Shown here in pieces: positions 55,612 through 64,000 of a stretch of 64,000 bases of DNA. The notes under the pieces were generated by a model. That model ran no database searches. It worked only from the letters and a program-made list of their open reading frames with translations, and was not told the origin of the DNA. The DNA comes from Lithobates sylvaticus (Eukaryota; Chordata; Amphibia; Anura; Ranidae), in assembly GCA_028564925.1 (NCBI GenBank), contig CM053034.1:156089705-156153704 (forward strand), read 5' to 3'. The stretch's first letter is position 1. Every line of letters begins with the position of its first letter. The position numbers and the translations under genes were made by a program.

Positions 55612-56720
55612 ATAAAATAATAGAGGACTGCGGCGCTAAAATAATAAAGAAATAGTAAAAATCAAATCATCCACTAAATTAGGATTTGCATTTATTTGAA
55701 GAACTGTGCATCTATCACTTGATTGGACTTATTTTGGATGTATTTATTACTCATCATTGCTGATTTTTAGCACATTTTTCAATTTGTTGTACATTTTAAT
55801 TTTTATACATATTTTTATTTATCTTATTTATTATTTAATACTTTTTATTACATAGATTCATATATATCTTCTTATTTTTGCACAGCTTTGGCTTAATTAG
55901 TTTTTTTCATCATACAGATTTTGCACAGTTTTAGTCATTACTATTTTAAATCCCAGTCTTTGCTATTTTGCACTTCTGTCACCATTTGCACTTTATTGTG
56001 GTATTTGCACATATTATTTGCACCAAGGGTACACTTAGATGTGATTATTATTTATTAATTAGTAATTTCTAGATTTTTTTATTGGTCTCTACCTTATTTA
56101 GCGTTTTTTTTTTTTTTTTGCATTTTAGTGATTTCTTTTTTACACTTTGCCCACTAGGCTCATTTTCCGCTTATTCGTTGATACTTATCCATTTTTTAAC
56201 CCTATCAGCTTACCTTATTTGGTTATTTGGAATAAGGATTGAGTGTTTAGTCTCAGCAATTGGTTATATTTGTCTGATTACCCTAGGATTGGATGCTCAC
56301 GAATTGTGTTAGCACTGATTTATTCTTATTTTTTTTAATCATTGACTATACAATACTGATGAGACATTAACTGTGAAGGACGCTATCTATTCCTTTGGAT
56401 CTATGTTATGCGTAATTTCCAAAGGTTTATTCTACTTTGTAGCTATATTTGATCCTCAAGCCCCACAAATCAGTTGGAGAATGATACATTGTTGCACGGA
56501 AGAATTTCTATACTATTAATGGTTGCTTTTATCCTTATTATCCTAATTTAGTGGATGATTTGATTTTTACTATTTCTTTATTATTTTAGCGCCGCAGTCC
56601 TCTATTATTTTATATTTTTGCTGAGTGTGTGAGCACTCCTTTCTGTTGGCAGCTTCATTATTGTTTATTTAAGTATTGTTATTATTTTTGGTTTGCGCAT
56701 TAGTAACCCCCCTTTTACAT
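55612..56720. mobile_element. Foldback element with 14-bp target duplication
   Basis: TGTAAAGTAAAAAT flanks both sides (55598-55611 and 56721-56734). 55612-55690 is inverted at about 56530-56618, including GGACTGCGGCGCTAAAATAA. The right arm is followed by about 100 bp unpaired. The plan resembles 26523-29673 and 37712-39305, but I see no hammerhead core in it. Confidence 0.65.
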
Positions 56721-57017
56721 TGTAAAGTAAAAATGCTTTCAAAAATATATATTTTAATTGTCTATTTTTATCAATTTACAAAATACAAAGTGAGCGAGCA
56801 GAAGTCAAACCAATATTTGGTGTGACTACCCTTTGACTTCAAACCAGCATTAATTCTTATACTTGCACAAAGTCAGAGATTTTGTAGGATTAGAGTCAGG
56901 TGTTAATGATCATCAATTTCATGTGTAGGTTGAAACAAAGTCACTAACAGAAACAGAAACAGCTGTGTAGGAGGTGTTGTGTTGTGGAAGACAGTTTCAA
57001 GTCACAGGTCATACACC

Positions 57018-58230
57018 ATGGCAAGAATTAGCGCAGCAACAAGAAGGTACCGTATTTATCGGCGTATAATACGCACCAGCGTATAACACGCACCCCAAGT
57101 TTAGGAGGGCATTTTAAGGAAAAAAAAGTTTTAGGAGGGAAGTTTAGGAAAAAAAAATCTTACATTTAAGCGTCATTTGCAGCCTGCCCAGCATCATTTG
57201 CAGCTTGCCCAGTGTCATTTGCAGCTTGCCCAGTGTCATTTGCAGCCTGCCCAGTGTCATTTGTAGCTTGCCAGCGTCATTTGCAGCCTTGCTCACGTTT
57301 AAATTTCCCGCCGCCGAAACAGACTGCGCGTGCACCGGCGAAAAAGACTGAAGCGCCGCCGGAAAAGACCGAAGCGCCGCCGGAAAAGACCGAGCCGACT
57401 GTTCGGCTCCACTCGCGGTCCCGCCTCCCTGCTGTTTCGGGAGCGAGTGCAGGGAGGCGGGACTACGAGCGGAGCCGAACAGTCAGCTCGGTCTTTTCCT
57501 GCGGCGCTTCTGTCTCTTTCGGAAGCGCTTCGGTCTTTTTCGGCGGTGCTCGCTATTTTTCGGTGCCGCGCGCTATTTTTGTCATTTTCGGGGTATAACA
57601 CGCACCCACGACTTTCCCCCGATTTTAAGGGGGAAAAAGTGAGTGTTATACACCGATAAATACGGTAGTTATTCTGCACCAGCAAGGTCTCTCCCAGGCA
57701 AAGATTTCAAACCAAACTCGAGTTTGTTAGATGTGCTGTTTTTTTTAAGAAGCACAAAGAAACGATCAACGCTGAGGACTGTAGATGCAGTGGTCGGCCA
57801 AGGAAACAATGCAGCAGATCACAGACAAATCATGCTTACTTTCCTTTGACATCAGAAGATGTCCAGCAGTGCCGTCAGCACAGAACTGGTGGAAATCAAT
57901 GGGACCTACGTACACTGTCTGGAGATGGTCTTCATGGAAGAATTGCAGCAAAAAAGCCATACCTCCAGCATTGGAAACAAGGCTAAGCGACTAAACTAGA
58001 CTGATGAGTCAAATTTGGAAATATTTGGCTGAAGCAGGAGGCAATTTGTTTGCCGGAGGGCTGAAGAGTGATACAATAATGTGTGTCTGCAGGCAACAGT
58101 GAAGCATGTTAGAGGTTCCTTGCAGGTTTGGGGCTGCAATTCTGCAAATGGAGTTGGAAATTTGGTCAGGATCAATGGTGTCCTCAATGCTGAGAAATAC
58201 AGGTAGAAACTTATCATCATGCTATACCAT
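57018..58230 (+). pseudogene. Tc1-like transposase, split and decayed
   Basis: The start MARISAATRR is followed, after the MITE, by KVVILHQQGLSQAKISNQT in a shifted frame, the N-terminal helix-turn-helix. Further on SEDVQQCRQHRTGGNQWDL and GDGLHGRIAAKKPYLQHWK mark the central region. TDESNLEIFG (about 57997-58027) is the second catalytic block, in which the D of DES is a metal ligand. At least three frame changes and several stops occur, and the final catalytic block is lost. It would have bound the element's inverted repeats and cut at TA. Confidence 0.8.
57050..57665. mobile_element. MITE with CCGTATTTATCG ends inserted in Tc1 transposase
   Basis: CCGTATTTATCGGCGTATAA is mirrored at the right by ACCGATAAATACGG. 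TA flanks both ends (57048-57049 and 57666-57667). Inside, 57170-57290 repeats GCCCAGTGTCATTTGCAGCTT, and 57350-57560 contains a large hairpin with GACCGAGCCGACTGTTCGGC. Confidence 0.85.
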
Positions 58231-59021
58231 CAGGGAGGCATGTGATTGGCTCCCAATTTATTCTGCAGCGGGGGGCAACTCCAGTCATACAGTCAATGCA
58301 GTGCATTGACAGGGTACGTTTAGGAGATTAAGCTCTGAGGAGGTACATTTAGGAGCATTCTAATTGGTCTGTGCCATCACATGGGCGGAGCGGACCAATC
58401 AGAAGCCCGTCCTCTCAGCGGGGAAGAAGAGAGAAAGCTGAGAGGATTTCTAAGTGCCGGAGCCGTGAGGCGGCTATACTGGGGCTCAGAACGTGCAATC
58501 GCCATCAAGCAGGTCAGCAGGACTGGGGGGGGGGGGGTCCTGTGTAAGTTCACCTTACAAATTTTTCTGTAGAGGTGAACTTACCCTTTAAGGCGTAGTT
58601 GCTAACATTAAAAAAAAAATTCTGTTTTGTGTCCAGCAAGCCATTGTAAACAGAGAACAGAGAACATACTTTAATTAGGTGTGATGTATTCATTTAAAAT
58701 GGGCATGGTGTTACCATAACATACAGTTACAATCTATACAAAAGTCATCAACCCAGAAAACTGTGCGGCCCATTAATCTGTTCAAATCCTCCCAACCAAT
58801 GATAGGAGGGGGGTTGTGCTAGGAGGAGGATTGGGGGGGGGGGGGTGTGCTAAGGGAGGCATTTGGGAGTGGGGGGGTGTTCTTGTTCTACGAGGGGGGT
58901 TTGTATAAGGAGAGAGGTTTTGGGGGGGCTGCGCTAAGAGGGGGACGTTTGTGCTAGGGGGGGGGATTTGTGCGGAGAAGATTTACAACCTGCAGATCAC
59001 TGCCTCACAGACTACATTGTA
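58231..59021. repeat. Old repeats and G-rich minisatellite
   Basis: 58540-58592 has GTAAGTTCACCTTAC and AGGTGAACTTAC as a small inverted pair. 58805-58980 is a G-rich minisatellite of about 30 bp around GGGGGTTTGTGCTAAG-like units. No gene. Confidence 0.5.
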
Positions 59022-59225
59022 GGGCTTGTTCACACCAGGTACAGTAAACAGATACAAAATTGCACGTTTTCCCACATTGCACAAAAATACGCTGCCCTTT
59101 GCAGATGCAGGAGGGTGCTATTAGTTCTTGATGGCACCCCCACACATCTAGAAAATGCGTGTACATTTGCGCCTGGTAAAAATCATGATACTGCACAGGA
59201 CGCGCCTCCTGGTTTGAACAGGCCC
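59022..59225. mobile_element. MITE with GGGCTTGTTCACACCAGG ends
   Basis: GGGCTTGTTCACACCAGG is mirrored by CCTGGTTTGAACAGGCCC, giving a 204-bp element. The flanking duplication is not resolved. Confidence 0.65.
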
Positions 59226-60422
59226 TCAGACTCGTGAGCCTTGAGATTGCGGACGATTTTAAAGGGTGCCTTTACTGAAAAAAAGTAGAGAAACACTCCT
59301 GTACACCACAGTGGGGTTGACCTACTATAGGCAAATAGGCTGTTCACTTTGCAAGGGAAGCTGCGCTTTACCAGGGAATTTGCCCCAGAGCTTAGTGAAT
59401 GTGTTGAAGTTTCACTTTGCAAATAAAACCCATTATTGTGCAAAGAATTTGTGCATCCGAATGAGTGCATTTAAGCATTGAACATGCAACACAAGTTCAA
59501 ATTCCTAATATCTATTTTTCTATTGACTATGAGTCAATAATTAACCACTACCCCGGTTAATTGTTGGTTAGTGGCAGCAATAATTAAACCCGCCTTCATT
59601 GGTGGTCAAGGGCAGTAATAATTAACCTCCCCAGAAACCTTTCATTGGTGGTCAGTGGAGGTAACAATTAACCCCCCCCCCCCCATTTCATTATTGGTCA
59701 GTGGTTTTCCTTACCTTATCTCCCTTGCCACTGCCCCTGTCCTCAGAATGTCAGCGCAGGACTATAGTTGTACAATCAGGTGAGGATGCTTTTTTTAGTG
59801 CCAGGTGCTGTTCCTGCACCCCACACCCTGCTGTGACTATGCACTGCTGCCAAGTTCCCTGGGTCCAGCGGGACAGTCTGCAAGACAAGAACACAGTGGG
59901 ACAGTGTCCTAACCACTTCCTTTCCAATGTCTGCAAGGGTATGTGAGAAAACAATGTCAGGGCTTGCGTGTCTGTTTGTTCATAAGAAGAGCTGCCAGAA
60001 AATTATATTACCTTGCATGCAATGTTCTGACATTGCTGCAGGGCCAGCTTGACAAGTTCAAGTGAGAGTGTTTAGGGGCTTTTTATATTTCTGATTGGTC
60101 TGGTTTGATTGTATAGAGCTGGTGAGTGACCAGACCTGAGTGTATAGCTCTACTTTCTAACTACTGTATATCTGTTCATACTAAATCTTTGGGGTTGATT
60201 TACTAAAACTGGAGAGTGCAAAATCTGATGCAGCTCTGCATTGAAACCAATCAGCTTCCAAGAAGACAAGCAGCGCCATCTAAGAGTAGCAGTAAGAACT
60301 TTAATGGCCGCAATGGTAAACAATTTACAAGACATAGTAGGTAGGTATGGTCGTCAAATGGATGAATCTCCTCTGTGAGTGGCTGGATAGCCGGTGTTCC
60401 TTGTATGGGAGACCGGGAGGCA
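59226..60422. repeat. Repeat scraps and a 55-60-bp tandem array
   Basis: 59540-59705 holds three to four units around CATTGGTGGTCAGTGG and AATAATTAACC. 59305-59420 repeats TTTGCAA words of the MITE type at 30066. 60190-60245 is a truncated GGGGTTGATTTACTAAA repeat. No gene. Confidence 0.5.
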
Positions 60423-60662
60423 TCCTCAGCAGCGTGGGTGGACAGTGATACCGCTAGGGGCTGATCCAAGAGTCCTGGATGGACAGAGGTGAAGCCGACG
60501 TCATTGGGCGTCACTATCGGGGGGCATGGCACGCATTTGGAGCGTGCGTACTCTGTGCCATGCCCCCCGATAGTGACCCCTGTGACGTCTGCTCCACCTC
60601 TGTCCATCCAGGACTCTTGGATCAGCCCCTAGCGGTGTCACTGTCCACCCACGTTGCCGAGG
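60423..60662. repeat. 240-bp near-perfect palindrome
   Basis: Left CCTCAGCAGCGTGGGTGGAC pairs with right GTCCACCCACGTTGCCGAGG, and pairing continues inward through TGGATGGACAGAGGTG to the centre near 60543 (GCATTTGGAGCGTGC). A few mismatches only. It could be the two ends of a deleted transposon. Confidence 0.8.
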
Positions 60663-60755
60663 GTGATGACAGATGTGCACAGTGATATGGATAGGTAAGA
60701 ATACAATGGTGGAACTGATTTACAGAAAGATCAGTAATCATAATTGAAAAATTGG

Positions 60756-60888
60756 GTTGGGCTTTAACTCCTAACCTAACCCACTTTACTTTAAACATTA
60801 TGCTAACTCTAACATTTAACCTAACCTAACCCCTAAAACTGACCTTAGTCCTTAAAATTAGCCTTACTAACTTAACTTAAACTAGGGA
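60756..60888. repeat. Degenerate CCTAA-rich tract
   Basis: Words such as CCTAACCTAACCC and CTTAACTTAAAC recur. The same type resumes at 63821-63900 beyond the foldback element. Irregular spacing argues against a telomeric array. Confidence 0.55.
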
Positions 60889-62261
60889 TGAGCCGAACAC
60901 CCCCCCGTTCGGCTCGCACCAGAACCCGCGAACGGACCTAAAGTCCGTGCGAGCTTTAGAACCCTATTAGTTATAATGGATGCGAACGTTCGAAATTAAA
61001 AGTGCTCATTTTAAAGGCTAATATGCATGTTAATGTCATAAAAAGTGTTTGGGGACCTGGGTCCTGCCCCAGGGGACATGTATCAATGCAAAAATTTTTT
61101 TTAAAAACGGCCGTTTTTTCAGGAGCAGTGATTTTAATAATGCTTAAATTGAAACAATAAAAGTGTAATATTCCTTTAAATTTCGTACCTGGGGGGTGTC
61201 TATAGTATGCCTGTAAAGGGGCGCATGTTTCCTGTGTTTAGAACTGTCTCTGCGCAAAGTGTCATTTTTGAAAGTAAAAAAGCTATTTAAAATCACTCGC
61301 GGCTAATGTTAATTCACGGCTCCCGTAACACAGAGAACAGTGATTCATTGAAACTCATTCATAAAAAAAAGTCATTGATAAAAAAAAAAAAAAAAATAAA
61401 AAAAAAAAAAAAAGCGTAGGGGTCCCCCCAAATTCAATAACCAGGCCCTTCAGGTCTGGGATGGATATTAAGGGGGATCCCAGCCAAAAAAAAAAAAAAA
61501 AAAATGGCGTAGGGTCCCCCTCAAAATCCATACCAGACCCTTGAGGTCTGGTATGGATTTTAAGGGGAACCCTAGCCAAAAAAAATGGTGTGGGGTCCCC
61601 CTCAAAATCCATACCAGACCCTTATCCGAGCACGCAACCTGGCAGGCCGCAGGAAAAGAGGGGGGGACGAGAGCGGCCCCCCCTCTCGCCTGAACCATAC
61701 CAGGCCACATGCCCTCAACATTGGGAGGATGCTTTGGGGGTCTAAGACCCCTAAAGCACCTTGTCCCCATGTTGATTAGGACAAGGGCCTCTTCCCCACA
61801 ACCCTGGCCGGTGGTTGTGGGGGTCTGCGGGCGGGGGGCTTATCGGAATCTGGAAGCCCCCTTTAACAAGGGGACCCCCAGATCCCGGCCCCCCCCTGTG
61901 TGAAATGGTAAGGGGGTACAAAAGTACCCCTACCATTTCACCAAAAAAGTGGCAAAAATGGTAAAAATGACAGGAGACAGTCTTTGACAATTCCTTTATT
62001 AAAATCTTCTTTCTTCTTTCTTCATCCTTCGGATTCTTCATCTTCTCCTTCCTTCATCTTCTTCCATCTTCTTCTTCCATTTTCTTCTTCCTCCGATCCG
62101 CTTCTTCTTGCGCTGGTCTTCTCGTCCTTCTCGTCCGGCATCTTCTTCCGTCGGCGTCGGCGTCGGTGTCGGTGTCTTCTTGGGCCGCTCCGCGCAATGG
62201 GAGGCTCCCGCTGTGTGAGGCTCCGCTCCATCTGACAGGTCTTTTAAAACGGAGGGCACCT

Positions 62262-62369
62262 GGTGACCCCGCCCCCCTCTGACGTCATGGGGAAAGCCAT
62301 CATGGAATTCCCCATGACGTCCCTGTGCGTCAGAGGGGGCGGGGTCACCAGGTGCCCTCCATTATAAAA
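62262..62369. promoter_or_regulatory. Bidirectional promoter-like centre of palindrome copy 2
   Basis: TGACGTCA lies at 62280-62287 and a second CATGACGTCC at 62313-62322. The GC box GGGGGCGGGG is at 62335-62344 and is mirrored near 62269-62278. TATAAAA lies at 62363-62369; the minus-strand counterpart reads TTTTAAAA. The layout equals copy 1. Confidence 0.5.
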
Positions 62370-62612
62370 GACCTGTCAGATGGAGCGGAGCCTCACACAG
62401 CGGGAGCCTCCCATTGCGCGGAGCGGCCCAAGAAGAGACAGAGACACTGACGCCGACGCCGACGGAAGAAGATGCCGGACGAGAAGGACGAGAAGACCAG
62501 CGCAAGAAGAAGCGGATCGGAGGAAGAAGAAAATGGAAGAAGAAAATGGAAGAAGATGAAGGAAGGAGAAGATGAAGAATCCGAAGGATGAAGAAAGAAG
62601 AAAGAAGATTTT

Positions 62613-62713
62613 AATAAAGGAATTGTCAAAGACTGTCTCCTGTCATTTTTACCATTTTTGCCACTTTTTTGGTGAAATGGTAGGGGTACTTTTGTACCCC
62701 CTTACCATTTCAC
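62613..62713 (+). terminator. Poly(A) signal and hairpin, right arm of copy 2
   Basis: AATAAA is at 62613-62618, followed by the GTGAAATGGTAGGGGTAC hairpin at about 62673-62713. The left-arm mirror is AATAAA on the minus strand at 62000-61995 with a hairpin at about 61900-61941. Confidence 0.45.
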
Positions 62714-63499
62714 ACAGGGGGGGGGCGGGATCTGGGGGTCCCCTTGTTAAAGGGGGCTTCCAGATTCCGATAAGCCCCCCGCCCGCAGACCCCCACAACC
62801 ACCGGCCAGGGTTGTGGGGAAGAGGCCCTTGTCCTAATCAACATGGGGACAAGGTGCTTTAGGGGTCTTAGACCCCCAAAGCATCCTCCCAATGTTGAGG
62901 GCATGTGGCCTGGTACGGTTCAGGCGAGAGGGGGGCCGCTCTCGTCCCCCCCTCTTTTCCTGCGGCCTGCCAGGTTGCGTGCTCGGATAAGGGTCTGGTA
63001 TGGATTTTGAGGGGGACCCCACGCCATTTTTTTTGGCTAGGGTTCCCCTTAAAATCCATACCAGACCTCAAGGGTCTGGTATGGATTTTGAGGGGGACCC
63101 TACGCCATTTTTTTTTTTTTTTTTTTGGCTGGGATCCCCCTTAATATCCATCCCAGACCTGAAGGGCCTGGTTATTGAATTTGGGGGGACCCCTACGCTT
63201 TTTTTTTGTTTTTTATTAATGAATGACAGCTCTCTGTGTTACAGGAGCCATCAATTCATTAGCCGCGAGTGATTTAAATAGCTTTCTTCCTGCAAAAATG
63301 ACACTTTTTTGCAGGGAAAGTTCTAAGCACAGGAAACCTGCCCTCCTTCACAGGCTACCTATAGACACCCCCCAGATGTGATACTGCAATGCTGTTCTAA
63401 CAGCATGCACACACATATCCCCAGAAATAAAGCACATATTGTTGTCAGCAGTCAGCAGCACACTGACACGCTGACACTGTGAGTGAAACATAATATGCG

Positions 63500-63811
63500 A
63501 GGCCGCCGCCGCGGCGGCCTCTTATACCGTGGGGCGTGTATTAAAGCCCCTGAGCTATAATTGGCTACAGGCATCCTGCCTGTAGCCAATTATGGCTCTC
63601 CTCGCTGCCGGCGCTGTGATTGGCCAAGCATGCGGGGTCACAGTGCATGCTTGGCCAATCATCAGCCAGCATTGCACTGCGCGGGCCGCAATGCATTGCG
63701 GGGCCGCTCGCATCACACGAATTTGATGCGAGCGGCCCCAATAGTTCTGGGCTCGCCGAGCGAGCGAACACCCGGTGCTCGATTCGAACATGGGTTCGAA
63801 TCGAACACCGG
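63500..63811. repeat. Series of five short perfect hairpins
   Basis: GAGGCCGCCGCCGCGGCGGC (63500), ATTGGCTACAGGCATCCTGC (63559), GATTGGCCAAGCATGC (63617), GGGGCCGCTCGCATC (63700) and CGGTGCTCGATTCGAACA (63773) each pair with a complement within 45 bp. Two have CCAAT/ATTGG in their stems. Confidence 0.8.
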
Positions 63812-63820
63812 GCTCATCCT

Positions 63821-64000
63821 TAACTTAAACCTAACTTTAACACCTAACTAACCAATTCATATTATAACACCCTCTAAACCCTTACCCTCCTAACACTAGA
63901 TCTTTGCCCTAATGTCATCCTTAGCACAACACTAAATTGAAGGCAAAACTTTTTTTAGTTTTGGATAGAGTGGAGAGGGATCGGAAGACCTGTCATGTTT
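63821..64000. repeat. CCTAA-type tract and window end
   Basis: It continues the degenerate tract seen at 60756-60888, then becomes unremarkable. No gene. Confidence 0.5.

Larger units (their letters stand above)
55560..58230 (+). mobile_element. Tc1-like transposon carrying two later insertions
   Basis: The left end CAGTACTGTGCAAATGTTTT follows TA. The transposase remnant runs to about 58230, where the element is truncated. Removing 55612-56720 (foldback) and 57050-57665 (MITE) leaves about 950 bp. Confidence 0.8.
61190..63385. repeat. Long palindrome, copy 2
   Basis: The centre is near 62307 (GGAATTCC at 62304-62311). Arms extend about 1.1 kb with mirrored order: promoter-like centre, GAAGAA stretch, AATAAA, hairpin, GC-rich hairpins, GGTCTGGTATGGATTTT units, and outermost CTGGGGGGTGTCTATAG. 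It matches copy 1 through the central 1.6 kb. Confidence 0.88.
60889..63820. mobile_element. 2.9-kb foldback element carrying palindrome copy 2
   Basis: GGGATGAGC at the left and GCTCATCC at the right are short inverted ends. A 2.2-kb palindrome occupies 61190-63385. The right 320 bp (63500-63820) is a run of separate perfect hairpins. It lies within a CCTAA-type tract that continues on both sides, which hides any target duplication. No transposase. Confidence 0.7.

Noticed and set aside
57212-57598. 128-codon frames on both strands
   Set aside because: They lie in the GC-rich hairpin of a MITE, which mirrors itself, so both strands stay open by symmetry.
60756-60888. Interstitial telomere
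   Set aside because: Words resemble CCTAA but spacing and sequence are irregular; a true array would be uniform TTAGGG/CCCTAA.

Overview
The window looks like gene-poor intergenic DNA from a large vertebrate genome. A frog, most likely a ranid, fits best (inference). The mix of families is the reason: a V-clade chromovirus with a C-terminal chromodomain, TTAA-flanked foldback elements, hAT, PIF/Harbinger and Tc1 elements, L1/Tx1 and CR1/L2 LINE tails, and foldback retroelements carrying hammerhead-ribozyme-like motifs. I found no host exon, tRNA or rRNA. Every long reading frame that looks like a protein belongs to a mobile element.

Layout. 1-1987 holds a rearranged fragment of a retroelement, broken by a foldback insertion. 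1988-4116 holds a long palindrome whose centre carries CRE, GC-box and TATA-like motifs facing outward. 4653-19861 is one retrovirus-like LTR element with a 5-bp target duplication (GACAG). It sits in an older LTR and keeps a Gag-like frame with a zinc knuckle. A young Ty3/Gypsy chromovirus (9735-17702, duplication CAGGG) is inserted in it on the minus strand with long gag and pol frames, and its LTRs carry 49-bp tandem arrays. 20331-25419 is a 5.1-kb TTAA-flanked element with a 1-kb internal palindrome and a 350-bp tandem repeat.

25.4-32.7 kb holds a Harbinger MITE, a foldback element with hammerhead-like motifs (26523-29673, 16-bp duplication), a solo LTR and a Tc1 scrap. 33.67-36.76 kb is a Russian doll of at least five nested DNA transposons. 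37.56-39.97 kb is a TTAA-type repeat split by a second hammerhead-bearing foldback element with a 14-bp duplication. 40-51 kb is a mosaic of MITEs and LINE fragments. 51814-52701 is a solo LTR with a GACAT duplication. 55.56-58.23 kb is a Tc1 element holding two other elements. 60889-63820 is a 2.9-kb foldback element containing the second copy of the 2-kb palindrome, and a diverged single arm lies at 44430-44890.

Nested insertions give a relative order: older LTR, then the retrovirus-like element, then the chromovirus in the first half; and a stack of DNA transposons in the middle. The most interesting candidate is the dispersed palindrome with its symmetric promoter-like centre and mirrored short transcription units. 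The hammerhead-like foldback elements come next. Functions for both are inferred from motifs read by eye.
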